Source of the DNA: Sphingobacteriales bacterium
GTDB lineage: Bacteria; Bacteroidota; Bacteroidia; Chitinophagales; Chitinophagaceae
Length of the DNA: 7,241 bases
Reading direction: 5' to 3'
Assembly: GCA_004294195.1 (NCBI GenBank)
Contig: REAQ01000192.1
Location: forward strand, 1-7,241
The notes under the pieces are model-generated. The model was not told where the DNA came from. It did not search any database and saw only the letters and a program-made list of their open reading frames with translations. A program made the translations under genes and the position numbers. Positions 1 through 5,476 of this stretch are shown here, in pieces (within the stretch, counting starts at the first letter, position 1; the number at the start of each line of letters is the position of its first letter).

Positions 1-12
1 ATCTGTAATCAT
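1..12 (-). CDS. rpsH: 30S ribosomal protein S8, first four codons only (cut by window edge)
   Basis: Only the start is visible. The minus strand reads ATG ATT ACA GAT, giving M-I-T-D, which is how many S8 proteins begin (M-x-T-D-P-I-A-D). S8 follows S14 in the spc operon, so both sequence and position fit. S8 binds the central domain of 16S rRNA and in E. coli represses its own operon by binding the spc mRNA. The start lies 45 bases downstream of the rpsN stop. The call rests on four residues plus gene order, so it is likely but not proven by this window. Confidence 0.72.
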
Positions 13-57
13 AATATTTTATACTTGTCAGTTATTCAAAAATTTGGTGCAACTGTT

Positions 58-327
58 TTACCAGCTTGCTTTTTTCACTCCCGGGATCTTACCCATAAGC
101 GCCATATCACGGAAGGTTACCCTGGATACGCCAAAGTAGCGCATGTATCCGCGAGGACGGCCCGTGAGTTGGCACCTGTTGTGCAGGCGAACTTTAGAAG
201 AGTTCTTCGGCAGTTGATCCAGGGCAGACCAATCACCGGCAGCTTTCAGCGCAGCACGCTTCTCAGCATACTTCTCAACCATTTTCTGCCTTTTCAGTTC
301 CCTGGCCTTTACTGATGTTTTAGCCAT
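58..327 (-). CDS. rpsN: 30S ribosomal protein S14, zinc-free long form
   Basis: The protein has 89 residues, the length of the long S14 form; the zinc-binding form is near 61. The conserved core is present: [14 protein letters not shown] at about 47-60, followed by Y-M-R-Y-F-G-V-S-R and the C-terminal [11 protein letters not shown]. Cys52 is the only cysteine, so the paired CxxC motifs of the zinc form are absent and this is the C-minus type. S14 sits in the head of the 30S subunit next to S3 and S10 and is needed for late 30S assembly. It begins 20 bases after rplE ends, in the standard L5-S14-S8 order. The start region is A-rich with no Shine-Dalgarno-like sequence. Confidence 0.97.
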   Translation of the reverse strand: MAKTSVKARELKRQKMVEKYAEKRAALKAAGDWSALDQLPKNSSKVRLHNRCQLTGRPRGYMRYFGVSRVTFRDMALMGKIPGVKKASW

Positions 328-347
328 TGTTCGTTTTTATTTTGTGT

Positions 348-923
348 TTAGACTTTCTCTTTTTTCGCATCCCTGAATGGCATACCCAACTCTTTAAGGA
401 GCTCGTACGCTTCTTCATTGGTCTGGGCTGTAGTCACAAAGGTGATGTCCATACCAGTGATCTTGCTCGTTTTGTCGATATCGATCTCAGGGAAAATGAT
501 CTGCTCAGTGATGCCGAGGGTATAGTTACCACGACCATCAAACGCTTTTTCATTTACACCTTTGAAGTCACGAACGCGGGGCAGTGATGCAGCGAGCAGC
601 CTGTCCAGGAATTCGTACATCTTCACACCCCTGAGGGTTACACGGGCGCCGATGGGCATACCCTTACGAAGTTTGAAGTTCGAGATATCTTTCTTAGACA
701 TCGTTGGAACAGCTTTCTGACCAGTGATGGTTGTCAGCTCTTCTACGGTGATGTCAATGAGCTTTTTGTCAGCCACCGCACCATTCACACCCCTGTTGAG
801 GCAGATCTTGGTGAGTTTAGGTGTCTGCATTACGCTTTTATAGTTGAACTTCTTTTGCAGTGCAGGCACCACGTCATCCTGGTACTTCTTCTGCAATCTC
901 GGCGTATATGTTGCTGTTTTCAT
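348..923 (-). CDS. rplE: 50S ribosomal protein L5
   Basis: The protein has 191 residues, slightly longer than the 179 of E. coli L5. Family landmarks are visible: T-G-Q-K-A-V at about 67-72, [10 protein letters not shown] at 83-92, and the signature [14 protein letters not shown] at 128-141 followed by I-F-P-E-I. L5 binds 5S rRNA, helps seat it in the central protuberance of the 50S subunit, and contacts P-site tRNA. Its ATG shares one base with the rplX stop in a TAATG overlap, which suggests translational coupling. The G-rich run GGGGAGGT inside the end of rplX is an unusually good Shine-Dalgarno-like site for this cluster. In E. coli the rplX-rplE junction is also where S8 exerts feedback; whether that applies here is not visible. 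Confidence 0.98.
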   Translation of the reverse strand: MKTATYTPRLQKKYQDDVVPALQKKFNYKSVMQTPKLTKICLNRGVNGAVADKKLIDITVEELTTITGQKAVPTMSKKDISNFKLRKGMPIGARVTLRGVKMYEFLDRLLAASLPRVRDFKGVNEKAFDGRGNYTLGITEQIIFPEIDIDKTSKITGMDITFVTTAQTNEEAYELLKELGMPFRDAKKEKV

Positions 924-1261
924 TATTTAATGACCTCCCCTGATTTTTTAGAAACACGTACTAATTTGCCATTCTCGCGGGTACGTTTAACCTTGGTGGG
1001 TTCGCCCTTCTTCGCATCCCACAGCATAACATTGCTTATGGCCATAGGCGCTTCTTTTTTCACCAGTCCACCTTTGGTATTCTGTGCTGAAGGCTTGGTG
1101 TGGCGGGTAACGATGTTAGCACCTTCCACCAGGATCTTCGCTTCATCCGGATATACTTCCAGTACCGTGCGAGGTTTTTTCAGATCCTTATCATCACCGG
1201 TGATCACCACTACGGCGTCACCTTTTTTGATATTGAACTTGGCTTTGAATCTGTTGCTCAT
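923..1261 (-). CDS. rplX: 50S ribosomal protein L24
   Basis: The protein has 112 residues (E. coli L24 has 104). The N-terminal KOW region lies at about 9-38 ([17 protein letters not shown]). The conserved [13 protein letters not shown] follows at 45-57, then G-G-L-V-K-K-E-A and I-S-N-V. L24 is an assembly initiator that binds the 5' domain of 23S rRNA near the exit tunnel. The second half of the KOW motif departs from the usual pattern: K-K-P-R-T-V-L-E-V at 28-36 stands where many L24 proteins have K-G-K-x-G-x-V, so the core glycine is missing. A 6-bp inverted repeat lies 16 bases before the start. The stop overlaps the rplE start by one base. Confidence 0.97.
   Translation of the reverse strand: MSNRFKAKFNIKKGDAVVVITGDDKDLKKPRTVLEVYPDEAKILVEGANIVTRHTKPSAQNTKGGLVKKEAPMAISNVMLWDAKKGEPTKVKRTRENGKLVRVSKKSGEVIK
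933..940 (-). promoter_or_regulatory. Shine-Dalgarno-like site for rplE inside rplX
   Basis: The minus strand reads GGGGAGGT within the last codons of rplX. The GGAGG core lies 10 bases before the rplE ATG. Most starts in this cluster have A-rich leaders with no such match, so this one stands out. The residues encoded (G-E-V) could explain the bases by chance, so a ribosome-binding role is an inference. Confidence 0.4.
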
Positions 1262-1277
1262 GATTGACTATTGTTTT

Positions 1278-1293
1278 ATTCTCCTGCGAGAAT
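1278..1293 (-). promoter_or_regulatory. Small stem-loop upstream of rplX
   Basis: The minus strand reads ATTCTC-GCAG-GAGAAT, a perfect 6-bp inverted repeat with a four-base loop in the 46-base rplN-rplX gap. It ends 16 bases before the rplX ATG. No U-run follows it, so it is not a typical intrinsic terminator. It could affect rplX translation or mRNA stability, or be chance. Confidence 0.35.
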
Positions 1294-1307
1294 GGATTGT
1301 TTGTTGA

Positions 1308-1676
1308 TTAAAGTACTTCAGGGGCCAGAGAGATGATTTTCATGTAACCCTTGTCCCTGAGTTCCCTGGCCACAGGGCCAAAGATGCGTGTTCCACGAGG
1401 CTCGTCAGACTGGTTCAACAATACCACCGCGTTGTCATCAAAACGGATATAGGAACCGTCTTTCCTGCGCAGCTTGTTCTTTGTACGAACAATAACTGCC
1501 TTGGTTACTGTACCCTTCTTGATACCACCTGCGGGGATCGCATCCTTTACGGTAACAACGATCTTGTCACCGATCCTGGCGTAATCCTGACCACTGTTTC
1601 CGAGTACACGGATACAGAGAACCTCTTTGGCGCCGCTGTTATCAGCTACGTTGAGCCTGCTTTCCTGCTGAATCAT
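1308..1676 (-). CDS. rplN: 50S ribosomal protein L14
   Basis: The protein has 122 residues, the usual L14 length. It starts [17 protein letters not shown], the family N-terminus. An in-frame upstream ATG at 1763 would add 29 residues unlike L14 and would overlap the end of rpsQ, so I chose the start at 1676. The core [13 protein letters not shown] at about 36-48, the basic stretch around 65-72 and [15 protein letters not shown] at 92-106 are all present. L14 lies at the subunit interface, forms bridges to 16S rRNA, contacts L19, and is the docking site of silencing factor RsfS. In E. coli rplN opens the spc operon. Here it follows rpsQ after 67 bases, one of the longer gaps, containing a stem-loop and a weak -7-like box. 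Confidence 0.98.
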   Translation of the reverse strand: MIQQESRLNVADNSGAKEVLCIRVLGNSGQDYARIGDKIVVTVKDAIPAGGIKKGTVTKAVIVRTKNKLRRKDGSYIRFDDNAVVLLNQSDEPRGTRIFGPVARELRDKGYMKIISLAPEVL

Positions 1677-1690
1677 TTTTTTATACTTTG

Positions 1691-1707
1691 TGTCCCTTGC
1701 CGGGACA
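1691..1707 (-). promoter_or_regulatory. Small stem-loop upstream of rplN
   Basis: The minus strand reads TGTCCC-GGCAA-GGGACA, a perfect 6-bp inverted repeat with a five-base loop. It ends 14 bases before the rplN ATG. An A-rich leader, not a U-run, follows, so it is not a typical terminator. Its placement resembles the stem-loop before rplX. The function is unknown. Confidence 0.35.
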
Positions 1708-1714
1708 ATTAACA

Positions 1715-1722
1715 CAATTATA
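1715..1722 (-). promoter_or_regulatory. Possible -7 promoter box at the S10/spc boundary
   Basis: The minus strand reads TATAATTG, one mismatch from the Bacteroidota -7 consensus TAnnTTTG, and it also contains TATAAT. It lies 38 bases before the rplN start, where E. coli has its spc promoter. I found no TTG or TTTG -33 element at the expected distance, so the match may be chance. Confidence 0.18.
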
Positions 1723-1743
1723 TTCTGTGGCCTTACTGCCGGA

Positions 1744-2001
1744 TTATTTCGCTTTCTCCACAATCTCCACCAGCGTCCAACGCTTCGTCTTGCTCAGCGG
1801 ACGTGTTTCCATGATCTTCACAACATCGCCAGGTCCTGCTTCACTCTTCTCATCATGCGCATGAAACTTGGTGGTCTTTTTTACGAACTTTCCGTAGATG
1901 GGATGTTTTACTTTCCTCTCCACAGCAACGGTAATGGTTTTGGTCATCTTGTTGCTGCTGACCACCCCGGTCTTCGTTTTACGTAATTTTCTTTCAGACA
2001 T
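1744..2001 (-). CDS. rpsQ: 30S ribosomal protein S17
   Basis: The protein has 85 residues, typical for S17. The start is placed at [13 protein letters not shown] possible upstream start at 2043 would add 14 residues not seen in the family. The OB-fold landmarks are present: [14 protein letters not shown] at 12-25, H-P-I-Y-G-K at 33-38, and the signature [18 protein letters not shown] at 58-75. S17 is a primary 16S rRNA binder in the 5' domain of the 30S subunit. In E. coli it is the last gene of the S10 operon, followed by a promoter for spc. A stem-loop sits 21 bases before this start. Confidence 0.97.
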   Translation of the reverse strand: MSERKLRKTKTGVVSSNKMTKTITVAVERKVKHPIYGKFVKKTTKFHAHDEKSEAGPGDVVKIMETRPLSKTKRWTLVEIVEKAK

Positions 2002-2022
2002 TTTTGATCTTTTAGCTTTTCC

Positions 2023-2039
2023 GGCCGTTGTTAACAGCC
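2023..2039 (-). promoter_or_regulatory. Small stem-loop upstream of rpsQ
   Basis: The minus strand reads GGCTGTT-AAC-AACGGCC, which folds as a 7-bp stem with one U-G wobble and a three-base loop. It lies in the 66-base rpmC-rpsQ gap and ends 21 bases before the rpsQ ATG. No U-run follows. Whether it acts in the mRNA is unknown. Confidence 0.33.
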
Positions 2040-2067
2040 TCAATTTTTATTAATGGTCCGGCTATCC

Positions 2068-2268
2068 TTACTTCCGCTTGGTCAATTCAGTTTTCAGCCT
2101 GGCAATATCCTTGCGAAGTTGCCTTAAAGTCATGGGATTCTCCAATGGAGAAATACCATGAGCAAACTGCAGCTTTTTCATACGCTGCTCGTCTTCCTGG
2201 ATCCTCGCTTTGAGGTCCTGCTCGTTCATACCCGCGAGGCTGTTCAGAAATTCGATCTTCTTTGACAT
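2068..2268 (-). CDS. rpmC: 50S ribosomal protein L29
   Basis: The protein has 66 residues, within the L29 range of about 60-70, and is largely helical and charged as expected for its two long antiparallel helices. Visible landmarks are L-Q-F-A-H-G at 33-38, L-E-N-P at 42-45 and R-Q-L-R-K-D-I-A-R-L-K-T at 49-60, matching the L29 C-terminal helix. L29 lies beside L23 at the polypeptide exit site of the 50S subunit. It sits 26 bases after rplP in the invariant L16-L29-S17 order. An internal Met14 is a less likely start because the family helix begins upstream of it. Confidence 0.95.
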   Translation of the reverse strand: MSKKIEFLNSLAGMNEQDLKARIQEDEQRMKKLQFAHGISPLENPMTLRQLRKDIARLKTELTKRK

Positions 2269-2294
2269 CTTATTCAGTTGTTTTCGATGATTAA

Positions 2295-2708
2295 TTAAGC
2301 ATCCCGACGGATGATGAACTTCGTTTTGATCGGAAGCTTCGCTGCTGCCAGCTCCATCGCTTCTTTTGCCACCTGCGCCGTAACGCCATCGGCTTCAAAA
2401 ATGATCCTTCCTGGTTCCACAACAGCTGCCCAATATTCGGGGTTACCTTTACCCTTACCCATCCTTACTTCGGCTGGCTTACGGGTGATCGGCTTGTCCG
2501 GGAATACCCTGATCCACACATTACCTTCACGCTTCATGGCACGGGTCATCGCCTGGCGAGCTGCCTCGATCTGGCGGTTTGTGAGCCAGATGGGCTCAAG
2601 TGCCTTCAGGCCAAAGGTTCCGAAAGACAGCGTGGTGCCTCTTTTGGCTACCTCCCTGATCCTGCCTTTCTGCGCCTTCCTGTGCTTAGTTCTTTTCGGT
2701 TGTAACAT
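2295..2708 (-). CDS. rplP: 50S ribosomal protein L16
   Basis: The protein has 137 residues, the normal length. It begins [11 protein letters not shown] and contains F-G-T-F-G-L-K-A at about 29-36, T-N-R-Q-I-E-A-A-R at 43-51, [11 protein letters not shown] at 65-75 and R-M-G-K-G-K-G at 82-88. L16 lies near the peptidyl-transferase centre and the A-site tRNA elbow and is a late 50S assembly protein. Arg82 aligns with the arginine (Arg81) that E. coli RoxA/YcfD hydroxylates. The residue is present here; whether it is modified cannot be seen. The 65-base gap before it contains the direct repeat at the rpsC stop and an AT-rich leader. Confidence 0.98.
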   Translation of the reverse strand: MLQPKRTKHRKAQKGRIREVAKRGTTLSFGTFGLKALEPIWLTNRQIEAARQAMTRAMKREGNVWIRVFPDKPITRKPAEVRMGKGKGNPEYWAAVVEPGRIIFEADGVTAQVAKEAMELAAAKLPIKTKFIIRRDA

Positions 2709-2752
2709 GATCTATTGATTGTGATCTTAGTTCTTTAATTTTTTAATCTAAA

Positions 2753-2776
2753 CCCTCACCCTAATCCCTCACCCTA
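2753..2776 (-). repeat. Short tandem direct repeat at the end of rpsC
   Basis: On the plus strand the 11-mer CCCTCACCCTA occurs at 2753-2763 and again, exactly, at 2766-2776, a 13-base period. The second copy includes the complement of the rpsC TAG stop. On the transcript it reads as two AGGGTGAGGG-type units followed by an AT-rich stretch before rplP. The role is unknown. It may be a small intergenic repeat or slippage product. Confidence 0.6.
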
Positions 2777-3571
2777 TCTCTTATTATCTCTCCTATCACC
2801 ACCACGCCTGTCTCCGCCACCGCCACCACGGTTGTCGCGGCCACCACGGTCTGCACGGTCACCGCCGCGGTCATCACGCCTTTCTCTCCTGTCTGTCACC
2901 TCGCTCTTACCTCCAATGAAATTCGGATTCAGGTCGCGCTTAGCCAGTACTTCACCTTTACAGATCCATACCTTGATACCGATCTTACCATATACCGTCA
3001 GTGCAAACACTGATGCATAATCAATATCCATACGAAAAGTATGCAATGGAACACGGCCGGATTTGATCTCTTCTGTACGCGCGATCTCAGCACCACCCAA
3101 ACGGCCGGCAACTTTGATCTTGATTCCCTCTGCACCCATACGGAGTGAAGAGGCGATCGCCATTTTGATGGCACGCTTATAGTTGATACGGTTCTCAATT
3201 TGCTTCGCGATGGTATCCCCAACAATGTTGGCATCCAGTTCAGGACGGCGGATCTCCAGGATGTTAATCTGCACATCATCTTTACCGGTAAGCTTCTTCA
3301 GCTCTTCTTTGATACGATCAACCTCATTACCGCCTTTACCAATGATGATACCAGGCTTAGACGTATGGATGGTTACGATGAGTTTGTTCAATGTCCGCTC
3401 AATAACGATCTTGGCGATTCCACCTTTGTTGATACGGGCAGTCAGGTACGTGCGGATCTTATGATCTTCGATGAGCTTCACGGAATAATCCTTCTTATTA
3501 CCGTACCAGTTGCTCTCCCATCCACGGATGATACCTAGCCTGTTACCAATTGGATTCGTTTTCTGACCCAT
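2774..3571 (-). CDS. rpsC: 30S ribosomal protein S3 with Arg/Gly-rich C-terminal tail
   Basis: The protein has 265 residues (E. coli S3 has 233). It starts [13 protein letters not shown]. The KH-domain loop is G-I-I-I-G-K-G-G at 74-81. The S3 C-terminal domain runs from about 110, with R-I-N-Y-K-R-A-I-K at 128-136, [17 protein letters not shown] at 149-165, and Y-G-K-I-G-I-K-V-W at 194-202. S3 lies at the mRNA entry channel of the 30S head, contacts S10 and S14, and contributes to mRNA unwinding. Residues from about 227 to the end form a low-complexity tail of Arg, Asp and Gly repeats, probably disordered. The frame stays open through this G/C-rich stretch, so it is not a frameshift artefact on its face. 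The start follows the rplV stop by convention of the S10 operon, with a 22-base gap. Confidence 0.98.
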   Translation of the reverse strand: MGQKTNPIGNRLGIIRGWESNWYGNKKDYSVKLIEDHKIRTYLTARINKGGIAKIVIERTLNKLIVTIHTSKPGIIIGKGGNEVDRIKEELKKLTGKDDVQINILEIRRPELDANIVGDTIAKQIENRINYKRAIKMAIASSLRMGAEGIKIKVAGRLGGAEIARTEEIKSGRVPLHTFRMDIDYASVFALTVYGKIGIKVWICKGEVLAKRDLNPNFIGGKSEVTDRRERRDDRGGDRADRGGRDNRGGGGGDRRGGDRRDNKR

Positions 3572-3593
3572 GTATAGATTTTGAAAATGTTAT

Positions 3594-3932
3594 TTATTGT
3601 TTGGTATCTACGATCACAGTTACATGATTGCTGCGCTTACGCATCCTGTAGGCACGTCCCTGCGGGGCAGGCAACATGCGCTTGATAGTCCTTGCACCGT
3701 CAACGAAGATCGTCTTCACCACCAGACCACTCACATCACTTCCGTCATTCTTCTGTCTCCAGTTGCTCACGGCAGACATAACGAGTTTACGCAAAGGGGT
3801 TGCACTGTGTTGCGGATGGTGCTCGAGAAGCGCTACCGCCTTCTCTACGTCCATGCCACGGATCTCATCAGCCAGCAAACGCATCTTGCGGGGTGATGTA
3901 GGATAATTTCTAAGTTTTGCTACAGCTTCCAT
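3594..3932 (-). CDS. rplV: 50S ribosomal protein L22
   Basis: The protein has 112 residues, close to the 110 of E. coli. Family landmarks are S-P-R-K-M-R-L-L-A-D-E-I-R-G at about 13-26, I-F-V-D at 75-78, and the long basic hairpin R-T-I-K-R-M-L-P-A-P-Q-G-R-A at 81-94 followed by R-K-R-S-N-H-V-T-V at 98-106. L22 contacts all 23S rRNA domains, and its hairpin lines the exit tunnel opposite L4. Changes there are known to affect macrolide binding and nascent-chain stalling; no deletion of the hairpin is visible. It follows rpsS by 38 bases and precedes rpsC by 22. Confidence 0.97.
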   Translation of the reverse strand: MEAVAKLRNYPTSPRKMRLLADEIRGMDVEKAVALLEHHPQHSATPLRKLVMSAVSNWRQKNDGSDVSGLVVKTIFVDGARTIKRMLPAPQGRAYRMRKRSNHVTVIVDTKQ

Positions 3933-3970
3933 GTTTTCAATTCGTTTATGATATCCCTTTCGGGTCTTTA

Positions 3971-4240
3971 TTATACTTTCTTGCTGGAATGTCCTTTAAA
4001 GTTCCTCGTAGGTGCAAATTCTCCAAGCTTGTGACCTACCATGAATTCCGTCACATACACAGGAATGAATTTGTTTCCATTATGCACAGCAAAAGTGTGA
4101 CCTACGAAATCCGGGATGATCGTGCTGCGCCTGCTCCAGGTTTTCACAACGCCCCTTTTGGATTTGCCTTCATTCATCCCCACGATCTTCTTTTCGAGTT
4201 TCGTGCTTACGTAAGGACCTTTTTTTATTGAACGAGCCAT
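3971..4240 (-). CDS. rpsS: 30S ribosomal protein S19
   Basis: The protein has 89 residues, a typical S19 length. It begins [11 protein letters not shown] and contains W-S-R-R-S-T-I-I-P at about 35-43, then the S19 signature [10 protein letters not shown] at 52-61 and M-V-G-H-K-L-G-E-F at 67-75. The C-terminus F-K-G-H-S-S-K-K is normal. S19 binds the 3' domain of 16S rRNA with S13 in the 30S head and contacts the A-site finger and tRNA. It lies between rplB and rplV, as in nearly all bacteria. Confidence 0.98.
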   Translation of the reverse strand: MARSIKKGPYVSTKLEKKIVGMNEGKSKRGVVKTWSRRSTIIPDFVGHTFAVHNGNKFIPVYVTEFMVGHKLGEFAPTRNFKGHSSKKV

Positions 4241-4263
4241 ATTATGCTAATGTGTTAATTAGT

Positions 4264-4283
4264 TAATGCGGTAATGCGGTAAT
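4264..4283 (-). repeat. Two-copy 8-base tandem repeat between rplB and rpsS
   Basis: On the plus strand TAATGCGG is repeated twice in tandem (4264-4271 and 4272-4279), followed by a partial TAAT that runs into the complement of the rplB stop codon. It fills about half of the 42-base rplB-rpsS gap. It looks like a small slippage product; no function is evident. Confidence 0.45.
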
Positions 4284-5122
4284 TATTTTGCTAGTTTTTT
4301 ACCATTCTTCCTTTGCAGGATCAGCTTATCGCTACCCTTACCCCTTGTCCTGGTTTTTTCACCTTTGGCGTACTTACCAGTACGGCTCCTTGGGTGACCA
4401 CCCGAAGACTTACCTTCACCACCACCCATCGGGTGATCTACAGGGTTCATCGCTACACCACGGTTACGAGGGCGAATACCTTTCCACCTGTTCCTGCCCG
4501 CCTTACCCATGCTCTCCAGGTTATGATCAGAGTTAGACACCACACCAACTGTTGCGAAACAATTGATCAGCACTTTCCTCAACTCGCCAGAAGGCATTTT
4601 CAACACCGCATATTTCTCTTCCTTGTTGGTCAACTGTGCAGATGCACCTGCGCTGCGGGAGATCTTACCACCCTGCCCAGGCTGCATTTCAATGTTGTGC
4701 ACATTGGTACCCAAAGGCATGAACTTCAACATCAATGCATTTCCGATCTCAGGGACAACGCTGTCACCACTGATAACGGTCATGCCTACCTGAAGACCCT
4801 GCGGTGCCAGGATATATCTCTTCTCACCATCGACATAATTCAACAGCGCGATAAACGCAGTCCTGTTAGGATCATACTCGATAGTTGCTACCGTTGCGGG
4901 AACATTCTTCTTGTCACGCTTGAAATCAACCAGCCGATACATGTTCTTGTTACCACCACCGATGTAACGCATAGCCCTACGACCCTGCGAGTTACGGCCA
5001 CCGGTTCCGGACTTCTTCTCCACCAGACTTTTTTCAGGCGTGTCTGTGGTGATCTCTGCGTATGCGTTACCAATCCTCCAGCGCGTACCTGCCGTGATTG
5101 GTTTAAATTTCCTTAGTGCCAT
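4283..5122 (-). CDS. rplB: 50S ribosomal protein L2
   Basis: The protein has 279 residues (E. coli L2 has 273). Landmarks in order are S-G-G-R-N-type G-T-G-G-R-N at 39-44, I-G-G-G-N-K at 54-59, Y-R-L-V-D-F-K-R at 62-69, Y-I-L-A-P-Q-G-L at 103-110, G-K-A-G-R-N-R-W at 206-213 and the signature M-N-P-V-D-H-P at 225-231 followed by G-G-G-E-G. His230 matches the E. coli histidine usually numbered 229, reported as important for peptidyl transfer. The next His of the E. coli motif is Met232 here. L2 binds domain IV of 23S rRNA close to the active site and is needed for subunit joining. The start follows rplW by 37 bases. Confidence 0.98.
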   Translation of the reverse strand: MALRKFKPITAGTRWRIGNAYAEITTDTPEKSLVEKKSGTGGRNSQGRRAMRYIGGGNKNMYRLVDFKRDKKNVPATVATIEYDPNRTAFIALLNYVDGEKRYILAPQGLQVGMTVISGDSVVPEIGNALMLKFMPLGTNVHNIEMQPGQGGKISRSAGASAQLTNKEEKYAVLKMPSGELRKVLINCFATVGVVSNSDHNLESMGKAGRNRWKGIRPRNRGVAMNPVDHPMGGGEGKSSGGHPRSRTGKYAKGEKTRTRGKGSDKLILQRKNGKKLAK

Positions 5123-5141
5123 AATTTATTGCAATGTTTGC

Positions 5142-5154
5142 GGCCTTGCCGGCC
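5142..5154 (-). promoter_or_regulatory. Small inverted repeat upstream of rplB
   Basis: The minus strand reads GGCC-GGCAA-GGCC, a 4-bp stem with a five-base loop in the 37-base rplW-rplB gap, ending 19 bases before the rplB ATG. The loop is identical to that of the stem-loop before rplN. The stem is short and GGCC is self-complementary, so it could be chance. Confidence 0.22.
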
Positions 5155-5159
5155 ATTCT

Positions 5160-5459
5160 TTAAATATTTGAATACAGATCGATGCTCTCTCCTTCAGCAA
5201 CAGTTACGTATGCTTTCTTATAAGAGGGCTTACGACCCTGTACATAACCTTTCTTCGTGAAACGGCTCTTGTTCTTTGCAGGAACCACTACCGTTCTTAC
5301 ATCGTCAACACTCACACCATAGAATTTCTCTACAGCAGTCTTGATCTCGAGTTTGTTGGAATCTTTTGACACGCGAAAAGCAAATGTCCTGCGCTTCTCC
5401 TGAAGTGCGTTAGCCTTCTCAGTAAGGATCGGCTTAATCAGTACGTCGTTCAGTTTCAT
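5160..5459 (-). CDS. rplW: 50S ribosomal protein L23
   Basis: The protein has 99 residues, the E. coli length is 100. Recognisable parts are K-P-I-L-T-E-K-A at 9-16, F-A-F-R-V at 26-30, I-K-T-A-V-E-K-F-Y-G-V at 39-49, and the C-terminal Y-K-K-A-Y-V-T-V at 80-87. L23 lies at the tunnel exit and is the docking point for trigger factor and the signal recognition particle. The glutamate important for docking in E. coli (Glu18, in S-E-K) corresponds to Glu14 here. It is placed between L4 and L2, 17 bases after rplD. Confidence 0.97.
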   Translation of the reverse strand: MKLNDVLIKPILTEKANALQEKRRTFAFRVSKDSNKLEIKTAVEKFYGVSVDDVRTVVVPAKNKSRFTKKGYVQGRKPSYKKAYVTVAEGESIDLYSNI

Positions 5460-5476
5460 TGTTTATGCTTTTATGA

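Noticed and set aside
855..1307. A 150-codon plus-strand frame opposite rplX with hydrophobic stretches
   Set aside because: The apparent membrane-like segments come from the reverse complement of Lys/Glu-rich L24 codons. It is a shadow frame.
1677..1763. Extended L14 start at 1763
   Set aside because: The extra 29 residues do not match L14 and would overlap the end of rpsQ. The conserved M-I-Q-Q-E-S-R start at 1676 gives the standard 122 residues.
2002..2043. Extended S17 start at 2043
   Set aside because: It adds 14 residues outside the family and runs through the intergenic stem-loop.
2311..2718. A 135-codon plus-strand frame covering rplP
   Set aside because: It is a shadow of L16 with no independent leader or recognisable motif.
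2777..2893. Frameshift in rpsC creating the odd C-terminus
   Set aside because: The reading frame, codon pattern and stop are continuous, and the repetitive R/G/D residues look like a genuine low-complexity tail rather than out-of-frame sequence.
3200..3538. Plus-strand open frames opposite rpsC
   Set aside because: They mirror the codon pattern of S3 on the other strand and show no family resemblance.
3955..3964. CCC-GAAA-GGG mini-hairpin before rplV
   Set aside because: The stem is only three pairs with no extension, which is expected by chance in a 38-base gap.
4247..4262. CTAAT/ATTAG inverted repeat before rpsS
   Set aside because: It is a five-pair, mostly A-T stem with a six-base loop in an AT-rich gap, too weak to support a structure.
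4313..5116. A 267-codon open frame on the plus strand opposite rplB
   Set aside because: It is antisense to the fully conserved L2 gene, has a composition typical of a shadow frame (rich in T, R, H, L), and resembles no known protein.
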